From contig NW_020654684.1 in assembly GCF_003589595.1 (NCBI RefSeq), forward strand, positions 3,075,494-3,139,493: 64,000 nucleotides of DNA, written 5' to 3'. Of this stretch, positions 1-13,600 are shown piece after piece. How positions within the stretch are numbered: the first letter of the stretch is position 1; every line of letters begins with the position of its first letter. The notes under the pieces were generated by a model. It saw only the letters and a list, made by a program, of their open reading frames with translations, had not been told where the DNA came from and ran no database searches. Made by a program: the position numbers and the translations under genes. This stretch comes from Hyposmocoma kahamanoa. Taxonomy: Eukaryota; Arthropoda; Insecta; Lepidoptera; Cosmopterigidae.

Positions 1-2
1 AA

Positions 3-59
3 ATTAGAAGTGTCACTGAACTCATCCCTATTGAAATGGACTATGACAATCTTGTTTGA
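3..59 (+). CDS. Possible 3' end of an upstream gene (18 codons plus stop)
   Basis: From base 3 a frame stays open for 18 codons and ends at TGA 57-59, giving an acidic tail that finishes in MDYDNLV. An AATAAA polyadenylation signal follows at 213-218, about 155 bases after the stop, as expected for a 3' UTR. I do not recognise the protein, and 18 codons is short enough to be chance. If real, it is the last exon of a + strand gene lying left of the window. Confidence 0.2.
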   Translation: MRSVTELIPIEMDYDNLV

Positions 60-1170
60 CGCAATGCGACTTCCTGTGGACGATTAGTGCAGTGTGTAAT
101 TTGTACCTAATGCGCATTTGCACCGCGGCACTTGTGTGGATTTTTTTATTAAGAGTTTTGGCTTGGGTACAAGTCATTTGAGCCATGTCTTCGTTTAATT
201 ATCGGGATCCTCAATAAATATTTTCCACTTTTCTCTTATTAGTTCTCTTGTTAGGGTTTTCTAAATTGTCTTTTAAGCGGTGGGAGTCAATATTTATGTT
301 TTCACTTTAATCACATTATTGTCACTTTGAACATAAAACTTTGAATTCGTAATTATTGGACATTTCAGGATAAACTCTTTTGTAATTTTGTTTAAAATAA
401 GAAATATAGTTCTAACTTTCTTCATCATTATTTGTTTCATAATATACTTAAAATAAAATTAAAAACTTTGTAAAAACTGTACTTGTAACTTCAAAAGCCC
501 GCCATTTTGGTAACACACTTGTGTGGAAAACTTCAAGTGTAGGTTGCTAATCATTGCAGTAATTATCCCCGAGTTGCAGAAAGCTCTAGTAACAATTCAA
601 GGACAGTAGCATTGATGTGTGTTAGTATAGGAAGTTGAATAACTTTCGTGATTTACTTTTAAGATTTAGAAAAGAGATGTCTGTTAATATGTTTCGAGTT
701 AATTAACGTAACTCTGTAGTAGTAAATTATAGAAAAATAAATAAGCTTGAGCCCAACATCAGTGGCAGAATTATTATTTCAAAATGTACCTTAACAATTG
801 CGATAATAAAACGTGAACTGAATAAAAAAAATTGTACAAGTGTTCAATAAATCACGTACAATCAACAACGCGAGGCCAATTTTCCGGGCGGTTATCTACA
901 AATAGTGTTCGCGGTTGTATATCAGCGGGCGCCCAGGAAAAGTTATGACAACAATAATGCGTTATAAAACACGGTGTGTGAACGAAAAGCGGCTTCAGTG
1001 CGCCAGAGCAGCGCGCAAGGTCAAGATCGTAGCAATACTCGGCCGCTTTCCGAAACAGTCGACTCGGCTCCATGCAGATGTGACATTGGCTCGATGAAAC
1101 AATTAAATTAAAAAATAACAAAATAGAACGCGCCAAGTAACGTTCGAGCGCGAATACGTGTTGTTGTTCC
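60..1170. other. Non-coding stretch before the transporter leader exon
   Basis: I see no gene here. It is AT-rich up to about 850, then has a GC-richer patch (about 870-1100) just upstream of the probable promoter. Open frames in that patch (852-1172 minus, 915-1097 plus) show no recognisable protein sequence. Confidence 0.4.
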
Positions 1171-1173
1171 AAA

Positions 1174-1179
1174 TATAAA
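1174..1179 (+). promoter_or_regulatory. Candidate TATA box of the Tret1-like gene
   Basis: TATAAA sits within a locally GC-rich context (GCGCGC just downstream), about 30 bases before the start of a long ATG-free stretch. An arthropod initiator-like TCAGT lies at 1284-1288, so the exact start site is uncertain. No transcript evidence is available. Confidence 0.35.
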
Positions 1180-1204
1180 TTGGAGCGCGCGATTTCCCGA
1201 GAAA

Positions 1205-1533
1205 GAAGTGCGAGCGAAATTGTTTAAATTTTCACTGTGATAAGTTTGACGCACCAAAATTTTATATTCCATCGAAATTATTATCAGTGCAACTAAACAA
1301 TTATTTTCATTTAAAATACTGTAAAGCTGAACATTTAACTAGTGAAATAAATCCGCACGTGCAGTTCTAAATTTAAACGCAAAGCTGAACGCCGCAAGTT
1401 TTCACCGCAGGCGCCGTTGTGAGAAAAACAGTTTTCAAGTGATATTTGGACGTAAAACTTTACTGTTTATACCAACAGCGTTTTGTGATTGAAGAAGAAC
1501 TTGTTATCGGGCACTAGTGGAGAATATTTCAAA
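1205..1533 (+). other. Probable 5' UTR exon of the Tret1-like gene
   Basis: This stretch contains no ATG at all on the + strand (none from about 1097 to 1583), although several would be expected by chance in DNA this AT-rich. It ends at a good donor, CAAA|GTAAGA (GT at 1534-1535). Spliced to the acceptor before 4552 it would make a leader in which the first AUG is the proposed start codon at 4622. The 5' boundary is only a guess from the TATA box. Confidence 0.4.
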
Positions 1534-1535
1534 GT

Positions 1536-3059
1536 AAGAGTTTGGAAATCGTACGTAGTTACTAAAGTGCTTTTATAATAGTAATATGATTTTCATTTAA
1601 TTTATTAGCTTACTATGAACAATAATTAGATATGTGTAACAGGCAGGTACGTTGTCAGTTTTGTTTAATTTGCAATGTATATGAAGTATTCAGAGCAAAC
1701 AAGGCCTGTGTTTGTTTTTCAAACAGTTGTTTAAAAAAAAAACAGGTCACAAAATTTCTATTTTCACTTCACGTGAACTACGCGAAGATAAAAGGCAGAA
1801 TATTTTCAGCGTCCAGAACATTACTGGCAACTCTTACTACTCTACTTAAACAAAAATAGTAGAAATTATATTAAGACGATATACTTACCAGGCCGTTCAG
1901 TGTTTGATAACATTGTTGCTGTGTCTATGGGAAATAATTCTAATGATGTAAATATGTATGTGTAGTCGAACCAAGATAATATGACGATTTTAACAGCTAA
2001 TTTAAGTGATAACAAAATAATACACAATGGAAATTGTACTATTTTTCTCTACATATTATATTTGTTGGCCGATTACGGGTCCCACGATCACGACTGACTG
2101 AGCTGGTAAAGGCACCAATTAGTTACGTCTAACATTAATGCAAGCAACCCTATTCTGATCCACAGTTACAATAAATTTCAGAACTTTTTTTTTAATTTAC
2201 CAACGAACATTCCAATTTACGGTACATACGTTACGCTAATTAATTAATTTTAATAACGTATATTTTTATCCTTTAAATTTGATTTAATTTGTATTTATCT
2301 TAGAAGTTTGTGATATATGTAGGTAAGGTTATAATAAAAAAATATATATATTGTTATTTTCGTTTAATGTTTTTGACAACATGCAATCGGTCTTATTTCG
2401 GTCATTCTCGGACTAGTGTTCACTACTTTATCTCCGTGGCAATTTTTATTATTTAAATATTCAAGTATATTATCTTGTAATTATTAAATAATATTTTACA
2501 ATGCAAAACTCAAATATTAAATAACATTGCACAATGACATCGAGTATTGAAATAATAGAAAGAAAGAAAAAGATACTCCTCCAACGCTGCTTTGTCTTTA
2601 TGTGAAAAACTCTTCAGCTCAGTGGGTTAAATTCCCAAAGTGTTTATGGTTCAATGTTGTCATCTTTGGTGGGGCACACAGTAGTGCAGTCAGTTTGTAA
2701 TTTACTTATATTTGAAAATGTTTAATGAAATATTTAAATTGATTAAGCACCGAGCTTGAAAATAGTTAACAATATTGCGAATGGAGCGGCGCTAACATAA
2801 GATTTAATTAAGTATGATTGGATTACATGCGATTGGTTAAAGACATGGCTATTTTGCGCGCGCGCACCAGCTTTAAACACAAGTAATGTACCTTCAACAT
2901 AAAACAATGCTCCTTTTACGATCCGGAAACAATAAAATTGGATTTTCTTATCAGATCAGTATGGTTTGCAAATAAACTATGTATAGATAAAGTATGATTT
3001 GACATGACCGAACCGTAAACTAAAAATGTCGAATATTGCCCTTATTAAGTCACTTTAAA
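1536..3059. other. Intron sequence, no gene seen
   Basis: AT-rich sequence between the probable leader exon and the first coding exon. I see no coding exon or clear repeat, apart from short purine- and AT-rich runs. Confidence 0.4.
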
Positions 3060-3121
3060 TTGAAGATTTCTAGTGCTCAAAAAGTAACATATGCTTACTT
3101 TTTGGCATAAGAAATCTTCAA
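3060..3121 (+). ncRNA. pre-miRNA-like hairpin (candidate)
   Basis: A 62-nt inverted repeat folds into a stem of 12 bp, one A-A mismatch, 4 bp (one of them G-U), a single bulged U, then 10 bp closing a 7-nt loop (CATATGC). Size, near-complete pairing and small loop resemble an insect pre-miRNA. The arms carry AAAAAGTAA on the 5' side and TTACTTTTT on the 3' side. I do not recognise a known miRNA seed. It could equally be a decayed foldback element. It lies in the first intron of the Tret1-like gene, on the same strand. Confidence 0.3.
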
Positions 3122-4113
3122 GACATTTTAGCAGAACGTGCATCAACAATTTACACTTAATAATAATTATGATGCCGATGTCGATGTCGCTTGTACACCT
3201 GGAGATAAAATAATCCCTGACATTTCGCATTCGGAACTGATACCAATCCGAGAAAATGACGATCCGAAATGTCACAGGTGTCCGAAGTGTCAATTTATCT
3301 CTATGTGTACATATTCATATCATATACGTATTTTCTCGGATTTGTATCGGACTTAGTGCACAAGCAACTAGTGAAAGAAGGACAAGGAAGTGGGTCCGAG
3401 TTTTCTAGATTTGTATATTATCGAATTCGGAACGAATATGAACCAGATGCAGTGCGCAAGCGCGCATTACTCATTTAATATAACAACAAAATAAAAACAT
3501 ACAACATGTGTTGCTATTCATAAGCAAATACCGCTGTATATTCCGCGTATTCAATTTCTAGAAAAAGAGAACATTACGATTATTAGTAATTGAGTACATA
3601 TTTATATAAACTAGAAAAATATTTGCTTATGTCCCATGCCTTAAAACATTTTCTTCGTACTTATCCGTGTGTAACAATAACATACCTATGGTGTCGATTG
3701 CGTGATATCGAAATTTTGAACTAAACTAAATAATATTATGTCAGCTCTTTCGCTTTAGATTAGTTTAGAAGAAACAATATATTTTTAGATCCTAAATACC
3801 GTATAGGTTATGATCCCAGCTATGTGCTCGTATTTTGCTAGGATATTTTAACACGTAATTATGTATATACACATATGCAACTACGTAAGTGTTTTGGATA
3901 ACTGCACCCACGGTTAATTCAGTTCTTAAATTTAGCACCGGTCTGCGCAGGGGCAGCAAGCCTTTAATACAGAGAGTCCGGTTCCGGTTTATTAGACCAT
4001 TTAAGTAAAGTTTTTTACAATAACACATAATCAGCTGAACAAAACAGACAAACCCTATAAGTCCGCGTCAAAGAATGTCACAACGTAGAGTGAATATGAA
4101 ATAAAATTCATTA
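3122..4113. other. Intron sequence, no gene seen
   Basis: AT-rich sequence with several short open frames, none with recognisable protein content. Confidence 0.4.
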
Positions 4114-4186
4114 GAGAAACTTCCACTCCTTTACGCATCCAGTAGAGTGACTTCCAGAGAAACTTCCACTGCTTTACGCATCCAGT
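4114..4186. repeat. Two-copy direct repeat, period 43
   Basis: A 30-base unit at 4114-4143 recurs at 4157-4186 with a single mismatch. The units share the core TTTACGCATCCAGT and are separated by 13 bases. Purpose unknown; probably a local tandem duplication within the intron. Confidence 0.7.
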
Positions 4187-4551
4187 CTTGCTATCTTCAC
4201 CAGATCGTCCGTCCGTCACAGACCATGGAGTTTCCTTCGTATCACAGGGGTAGGAACTCAATATGGAAAAAAATTGTTTTAACCGCTAGCACAATAAAAG
4301 TAAAGAGCTGATTCACGGGTTTTATTCTTTCCAGCCTAGTTTCATTTAAAACTTTATATAGCTTCATTAAATCAATTTTGTAATGTTACTGGGTTGTTTT
4401 TTCCTATTTCAATCAGCAATTGGTATAAAGGTACGTTGGTGTCCGTGTCGTATATTAAATAAACAAACATGAAAAACATAAATGTTCCAAAACGTGACGT
4501 GTATTTTTTTTGGAAGGTATATATATGTGATGATAGATGTTATTATTGCAG

Positions 4552-4678
4552 GGGCGCGCGGGTAGTGTGCTGCGGCGCGGGGTGCGGGGCGGCGCTGTGG
4601 AGCGAACGGCGTGCGCGCAACATGCTCGTGAGCATCAAGGGTTTCTGGAAGGTCTGCCGCTATGGCGATCTGTACATG
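4552..4678 (+). CDS. Tret1-like transporter, first coding exon
   Basis: The exon lies between an acceptor (TTATTATTGCAG) and a donor (ATG|GTATGT), and is GC-rich against AT-rich introns. The first ATG of the exon, at 4622 with A at -3, opens the frame that joins the next exon in phase 0. It encodes residues 1-19 (cytoplasmic N terminus, ending GDLYM). The frame is also open upstream to the exon edge, so a start in an earlier exon is not excluded. Confidence 0.75.
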
Positions 4679-7600
4679 GTATGTATCTATTGTGCTTAAA
4701 CATATGACATAGCATATATATAGTAATGTACAATTGATTAATAATGCTACTACGAAAATGATCGATCTCCAGAACAATTTTATAAAAGTTTAATCGTAAT
4801 TGGTTCAGTCATTCTGAAGTCTTATTTCATTGCAATTATTTCAAAATGACTAAAGAGAACCCTATAGCAATGCATTTCTTACATCTTGTTTTATTATTAT
4901 ATCAATAATATATAAAAGTAAACGTAAATTGTGTACGATTTATTATGAATTGTAATATTGAATAGAATAGATTTCTAAAACCTACAATAAACAATGTAAA
5001 TGTAAATTTGATTATGTAATGTTATGCATTACATCATAAAATATAAGAAAATCTGTAGGAATCGCTGCGGTCTCTTTGCGTGCGTATACATGAAATGTTA
5101 TCCTCTATGTTGTAATTGACGTAATCATACTGTTATATGATCGACTGAAGATCACGAGTGTATACATATACCAATATGTTATTTTGGATTTATAATGTCT
5201 GACAATATTTGCGTCGTCATACAGAGGTCTACGGTTTCCGGTGGCACGTACCTATGACTCTAATTTCTAAGTTAGTTAAATTGAATATTTCGTAGCAATA
5301 TCTTTCATTAACTGTGATGGAAAACATCGCTATGAAACCTGCACGTCGAAAAAGGTTCATAACCTTTCAAAAAAGTGAAAGATTCCAATCCGGATTGGGC
5401 AGGTGCTTACACTAAAGCAAAATTGCTTGTCTTCAAACCTTGTTTTTTATTTATTGATACTTGAGTTAGTTAATGAAAAGATAAAACCTAGCTCGCAATT
5501 TTCTTACTTTTGTAATCATATATTACTATTTCAATAGAATTGATACGAATATTGAAAATTTTTTTCAAATCAAATCAAATTAAATCAAATCAAATGCATT
5601 TATTCGTCAACATAGGATACAGTACATTGAAATACATGGTATTAAATAAGTTATAGCGACCCTCTATGTTGCACCTTCAGGCATACGAACTACATAAGTG
5701 GATGATGAACATAGTTATTTTACTTAATTATTATTTATTTGCTTAATTATTACTCAATTTTATTTAATGTCAAATTACTTAATTATTACCGAAATATTCG
5801 TTTATAGAGTAAAATGTTTCATTAACAAGGTATTCAAATAGATTTCTTTTAAATGTTACAATGTCCTTAATGTTCCTTATGTCAGATGGTAATTTATTAT
5901 AAATCTTGGCACTCATTGCAATAATACTATTACATAGGAGGGCAGATCTGCCACCTACGCTGTCAACTTTATTATTCCTACGGGCACTCTTAACACAATT
6001 AAAGAAGTTTGGATTGCGTCTGATGAAAACTACGGTATTAAATACATAAAGAGACATTAGCGTTAGTAATTTATGTTTCTTAAAATAAGGTCTGCAGCTA
6101 TCTGTTCGTTTTAGACCACACATTGCTCTAATACACTTCTTTTGTGCTAGGAACACTCTCTTCACATTTATAGCATTACCCCAGAAACTGATTCCGTAGC
6201 GCAATTTTGAAGCTATGAAACCGTGATATGCTGTTAGAACAACCTCGAGGCTAGCTTTCTTCCTTAACATAAATAACGCGTATGAGAACTGATTCACCTT
6301 CTTACATATAAATTCTATTTGGGATTACCATTTCATGTTACTGTTTATAAAATAAAGAACACGGCGTCGTCACTACAACTAAAAATCGCTACAATTTCAA
6401 TTGCAAACCACAACTAATATTTTTATTATAGTTTGCGTTGTATTTCACGTCAAAGAATATGTATATCATATACCGATGGAGTGTAAACGAAGCGATTCGT
6501 TTAGATTTGATGTAGCTACTATGTGTGACCAATTCAGACAAGTTGGCGGATGTAACGGCATATTGGCTTTTCCTTTATCGAGGGAAGCCAAGATGCCATA
6601 TAAATTGGTGGAGAGAGGCTTGAAGTTAAAGCAATAATAACCTGCTTCAGTTCTCTCTCCTTTACTAAATAATGATTTTTTAATAATAAAGCACACAAGA
6701 CAACCACAAATTACACCCAAACTCACGAGAGAAATAAATGTAGGCCATACAAATATTTCTCCCAACCCGGGAATCGAACCTGGGACCTCTGCGTCGCAGT
6801 CCGGCATGGTATCCGTTCGGCCACGAAGGCAGTTATATGTATAGAACGGTGTAGTCTCATATTTAATCGACTTCAAAAAAGGAGGAGGTCCTTAATTCGT
6901 ATATTACGCGATTTAAGAACCGACTGTGATAATTCTTTTTGTGTTGAAAAGAGGGTACCTCAGTATAGGTCCCATTTAAATTTGGAGAAAATATTCCACC
7001 TCTAAGGGTGCCAAACTAAGGGATGAATACAGTTTCGAGCACTTTCTGGAAACCGATTTCAATTCCACGAACTTTTGAGGTCGATTTTTTTATCGAAAGG
7101 CAAAGTCCTAAACAACAAAAAACTACTTTCAAAAGTTTCAAAATGTAAAAATCATACGTTTAATTAACGTGGTCATGGTAGCTTTCTTGCTCGATATTGA
7201 ACAATGACAGTACGCTATATTACACCGATATCCGATGGCTAATAACTTAGTTAATGATCTCGAAATGGTTTTACTGGCTTTTAATATCAAACTCTGTTGC
7301 CAATAAAAGAGATGGTAATGAAAATTCTGTAACACATTTCGTGTATCGCCAGTCGTAGAAATGTATACTATGTATTGAGTTTTACGTATTTTTTCTGATA
7401 AGTTAAATGTGCACAAAAATAACTTTTAAAGCTAGAAGTATGTCGCCGTAAGGTTTTGTCATTAAAAAAATAATTCATGAATTAATCAGAATGGTACAGT
7501 TAATTTTTGCGTTTACCTTTTTAGAATCTTTTTAGATTTAATTTTACTCATATTGCATCTTATTTGTCAAACATGACACTTTTAAACCCTTCAAGGGTTT

Positions 7601-10600
7601 CACTGTCTTGCTGTATTTTGAAATGCAAGGGTGATGGTGAAATTGCAGGCACATGGGACTTGTCAACTTAACCTTCCGATTTAAAGTTCTGAGTGGCACT
7701 GCAACTGTTATGGACAGGCGTGTCGCTTAACATCAGGCGCACGACATGTTCGTTCCGCCACTTGGTATTGTAAAAAAAAAATATTTTAGGTAAATATTAT
7801 TAAATTCGTTATGCCATTGTATGTAATCATCTTGTACATGTATGCGGTTAATCGGAAGATTGTATAGGCAAGTGAACCACTTTTGCATATTCTGAGTTCA
7901 TCGTTTTTGTTAACAATATTACAATATTATACACACATTCAGCTTTAGAAAAAAACATACTTAGCAAAATTGTTTTGTCCAGAACGAGCTCACAAATAGC
8001 TTGTCTCATTTTGGGTTAAGTAGATTACTTTCAATTGTTTCTTACAATACTCTAACAGTTTTATTGACTTGTAAAGAATCAAATTTTACGTTCAGAATCT
8101 TGAATTTCACATATTTTGAGTTACAACACTATTGTAATATCAGTGCGATATTCAAGATGAAGAGCTAAAATTCGATAAAGATAACCACAAATCAGTCTCC
8201 ATAATCACCGTGCACAAAAATCTTTGTACAAATTAACTTAAAGTATAGTTACTTCGATATAAAAAATAAATCGTAGTTTTACGCAATATTTAATGTAAAT
8301 AAAGTTAAATTATGACCTGGTATTTAGACGGAAGCTGTCAAATACAAAAATAGAACTCGAAATTATATTTAGCGTAGCCTCCATTAACGTAAGTAATTCT
8401 GACCAATTAGGTACTAATACTTACCAAAGAATGTATACGATTTTACAAGGAATTAGTTATTTTTCCAATGACCACTTTTTCAACTGTAGATTGCCTTCAA
8501 ATCAAAGTGGACTCTTTTGGTTAGAAATTTACGAGACTTAAATTACTACACTATCCCCAAACCAGTAGATGTCCTATTGCTGGGCACGGGTGTCTTTACA
8601 CGTCTACAAGGTTTATAAACATTCTTCAACATGCAGGTTTCAATACTATGTTTTCGTTTAGCGCGAAATATTACTACTTAACAATTAGAATTATACGTAA
8701 ATTAGAAACTAACGTCATAGCTACCATATTATTAAATGGGAATCCATCATACCACACCCATATTAGAATCTAGATTTTGTGTACCAAACTTCATTGAGTT
8801 TGATTAGTTAATAATAGAAATAGAATCAAACTTTGCATGCATTCAGAGCTTGGATAATTATCTTCTTAAAAGTCAGAAGTATTATAATCTCCGGTAGTGG
8901 AGTAATCGCGTGAATATTACAAAAATTGCATAACTTTACATAACGTGTTCACGTGATATGTTTTTTTGTCTCAATTTTAATAATTGAACCACAAGGAAAA
9001 CTAATATTGTGTTGTTTATTTATCGTAGTTTCCGTAAACATACTATTTGTGGAAAATTCTTCTATTTCAGCACAATTCCGTTTTTAACATAATTCGAAAC
9101 AGTCTGTAGATATCTCCAAAGTACCTGTATAGTTGCAAACCACATTTACTTATTCCAGCCAGACTCGCTAAAAATTTGAGGTGGATGGCTTTTTAGATCT
9201 GTCGCTTCCAGCACAAATTATTTTATTAGTAGCTGTAAAGCTTGTTGAAGAATTCGTGCGGAGAAGGACTGCCACCTTACCTATTTCTGCCGCCAAGCGG
9301 TGATGTGGGCATTACCGCATTCCGGTTCTGAAGGGTAAGGGTGTTGGTGAAATTACAGGCACATGACACTTGTCAGCTTATGTCACGTTTTGTTCGTCCC
9401 GTCACTTGATATCATATAAAAATGTAAGGTGTTGCTTGATACGGCACGTATAGTTTGACGGTTCCTGAACCTGAGTCCTTGACTCAGGCCGACTGTTAAA
9501 TTGCTGGGGAATACCGCCTCTCTCATTGGAAAAAACAAATATTAAATAAAATTCAAAATCAGGCCACGGGAGAGGTGAAAACATCGACATCATAACCTAA
9601 GTTGTGATGTTGATGGGTGAAAATGTAATGAAAATAAAAGCTTTTATTTTTGTACTTATTTGAGTAAATGAGCGGTTTCGAGACAGGAGCTCAAACTTAT
9701 TCTTCAAAATCTGATTATAAATTGGTTGGTTTCCCACTGGGTATACTGAGATGATAGACCTCCACCCGCAAATCTCCTAACATGTTTCTTTCGCTTCCTA
9801 CACTGGCATCAGTCTTTTCAAGAACGCCAGTTTATTTATAATAATTTCCTATTAATATAGTATTACGGCATCATTAGTGTGGTAGTACGGTATCAGAGCA
9901 GTATGTCACGGCATTGTCATTTGAATCGACATTGGCAGCGATTGGCGATCGGCGTCGGAGCAGCGGTGGGTCAAGTTCAATGATCGTCAAGCTGTTGACT
10001 AGTTTCCGACCGCACAACGCTACCGGATATTCATTTATTAAAATATTATATGTATATAAAAATTATAGCGAAACAAAGAGAAAATATTTTAATTCCTGTA
10101 TACTTATAACTAGTAAGTCTACATTTATAGTCTTATTATAGCTTGCAATACTCGTAAATAAAAATATTTAATGTAAATTTATTATATAGATATATTAGTA
10201 GCAGTACAGTTCAGGGAAGTACTTCCACGGTACTTGTTTCTGCTGCCAAGCAGTTGTGTGCATTACAGTGTTACGGTTTTGAAAGGTAAGGGTGCTGGTG
10301 AAATTACAGGCACATGGGACTTGTCAACTTATGTCTCAGGTGATTGTGATTAGACAGATATATAAACATAGACACGCTTGTCGCTTGCCACCAGGTTTGT
10401 TCGTCAAATCACTTGGTATTAAAAATATATATATACGTCTAATAATACATGAAATCGTCTGCACAAATTGTTTATTGACGTAAACGTTGTTTATTTTTAA
10501 GTGACTTAATGTGTACGTGTTATTTATTTACATCAGTTTTCGCTTCCGGATTCTATTTTTAATGCGAGTCCGCAAATTGACTTTTCGGTTGTTATTATGC

Positions 10601-13600
10601 GTACACGTCGCACTGTTAATACAATAGTGTATTAACACAAAAAGCGTATTTTTTTGAATCTATGAAAAACGAATTACTCACTACCCGTGAAAGGTTATTA
10701 AAATTTATTATGTACAGGCTAATGTTTATAACAGATTAAACAATTTCCTACTTACCAGTTAAGTTTATTTTTATATTTTCGAGTAAGAACTGTTTTGTCC
10801 AGAACTAGATCACTAAAACTTTGTCTCATTTAAGGTTAATTAGATATCTTTTAATTATTTCTAAAAATACTTTTGCGACGTTTTTATGACAGAGAGAGAA
10901 TCAAATTTTACGTTCGGCAATAGTATAATCTTGAATTTCACATATTTTGAGTTACGACACTATTGTAATAGCAGTACGATACATACACGTATAACGTAGA
11001 TTAGCTAGTTTATCAATGTGCCATAAATGCGGAAATTCATCGGAAATAAAAGAATCTTACTTGCTTAACTAAAGGGTTCTGCTTGTAAATTCTTATAAAA
11101 GCGCGCCATATCTTCCAAGGTATTTTTTATAATTAAACCGCTGTACGAGTAGCCACTGTACTGTCACGGTCACACGTTAGACGTTAACGGTCAAGTTCAG
11201 TGTCGCGATTAGCTGTCAAATTGCTATGATGAGCGACCGGACGTGAGTCGCTCGCCGCGATTTTGCGCATGCGAGTCTGTCGGCGAAAGAAAATGGTGGA
11301 AAGTTCCCATGCGACAGGTGACATTCACCTTCTATTATTTTAGATACAGCTACTTTAATTATTTCGTTAAGTACATTATCTATTTTTTATAACACAAAAA
11401 CTCTCTTTTAAATGTATTTGTAAACATTTGTTTCTTTTCAATATTTTTCATTACGAAGGGTATTTTATTATAAACCATATTATTTAGAAGTAAAAATTTG
11501 TAATCGTAAGTGAAAACATAATATATAATGAGTATTTTGTTTTGATTTTTAATAATTATTTATTACGGGTTATAATCCACTCTATATGTAGATATATTAA
11601 TTGTAGTTTAGCTGAATACACTGAGCCAATATTATAACAATATTGCCCCAATTACTATAATCTGAATGATTGATTACTTTAATTCATAGACAAACTTGAC
11701 ACGCACAGACAGTGTGGCACCGGTTTTACTAGTTTATGAATTTATTTATCTAATTCACAAACGTTTTGATAAGAAATTTCCGTTCTTAAAACATTGCTTA
11801 CAGGTGTTTACTGTCAATGTCTAGCGCGTGAGCAGAGGATACTTCTAAAAGACGTCAAACGTACGTGATTATACGCCCCCTTGAAAAAATTGCAAAAGAT
11901 TTTACATAATTTTTTTAACAGCCTATATATATATATATAATCTATTTTAATGTAACTCAAATGCTATTTTTTTCTAATGCAAATATACAATAGCAAAAAT
12001 ACATTCGCACGAATAAAGTAACACATCAAAAAAATTAAAATTTCATTTACTCTATAAGGCGGTAATGTAATGAAAAAACCCGTGTGCGTAATTCACCATA
12101 TTACAGCCGACTTTGCCTGCATGTTATGGCACTGTTTATGAGCAAGTGTGATGTAAAAAAAGGAACCTTAATTACTATACAATCGTCATAATGCTACAAT
12201 TAAATCTTAGAACTCTAATAGTGCTGTTGCGATGCCTAAACGAAGTACATGAGTACACAGTATTTCAGGCATCTTATTTGTGTATACTTTTTAATACTAA
12301 AGCTTAAAACAGATTTGCCATATTTGTCTAACAATAAAAAATTATGTTGTCAGTAGTTGCATAATAATAATAATAATTGTTATACATATAATTATGAAAT
12401 AGCTTCTAGCAAGCTTTCTGTATTATCAAAATTATTATTCTGAGATAAGATTATATCTAGAGATATGAATACGTCCTTTAAACAACGTTCAACCTGGCTG
12501 AATTACGTTCCCACATTGTTCTTTCTCCGCAGTGAGAAGCCAATGTTAAACAGCGATGAGCTAAATAAAATAATCCAAATAACGAAATAATTACCTAGAC
12601 TACACAAATAAAAAATTTATTACAATTATTTAGTGAAAGTAAACCAAGGAAGTTTGTAATTTATATAGTTGTAGTTTAAAGGCGTGTGCCGGAAGAACGA
12701 GTGACAAGTTCCGGTGTTGAATGGATAACAAGAGTTAATAATTAACTTTTGTGTTATTATTATATGCTAATCGATTGATGGAAAAATAACGTTTTTAATA
12801 TGTGACAAATGAGGCAGTTGAGAGAAGAACCAGTCAATTATATTCACTACCTGAATTTCTAGGTAGAGGTTTTAGGCAAATTTTGCGGGGAAATCTACTT
12901 GGTGCACGTTTGTAAAAATGTTCAAAGCGGATTGATTGACGTGCAGTAGGGAATGATTGGAAACAAACTATTTTGTGCCTGATGCGATAACTGGGAATTG
13001 GGAAGAATGTTTACCACTAGTCCCCTTTTTTGTTTACATATGTGTGAGGGTTTCCTCACGTTGTCTTCTAGGATTAGAACACGACCTTCTGTTTGAGAGG
13101 CGGTATGTCAAACTATTAAGCTACCACAGTCAATAAAAGAAGCGATATAATATTATCTCTTCTAGTTGAGCTATGACGACGTCATGGATACACGCAGATA
13201 CAAAAATGTACATAGAGATGATAGAGTTCTCTAGAAATCCCCATGGCACATGGCAGTGATATTGAGATTACTATAAAACATGTGACCTTCCGCTCACTGC
13301 GAGCCTACTATATAAACAAATGGAGAATAATAAATGTATCGGAAGTGACATTCAAATGAACGAAGTCGAAAAATATAAAACGATGGAATTATCTTGGAAT
13401 TGTGTTGCTGTAATCTGAACGTTGGTTGTGATAGATTAAACCTTTTGGAGTCATGTTAAGACCAGCTTGCGTCTGCAACCTCCTGCAGGAATCTGGAGGC
13501 CATTTATTAGTATTTGTTATTAGCTACACAATTCGATAAAGAAATATCAATTGTATTATCATCTAAAGACATTTCTAGTCTTCTACATTAGTTCGATACA

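Noticed and set aside
852..1172. 106-codon minus-strand ORF
   Set aside because: No recognisable domain; it lies in the promoter-proximal GC patch and overlaps the TATA region of the transporter.
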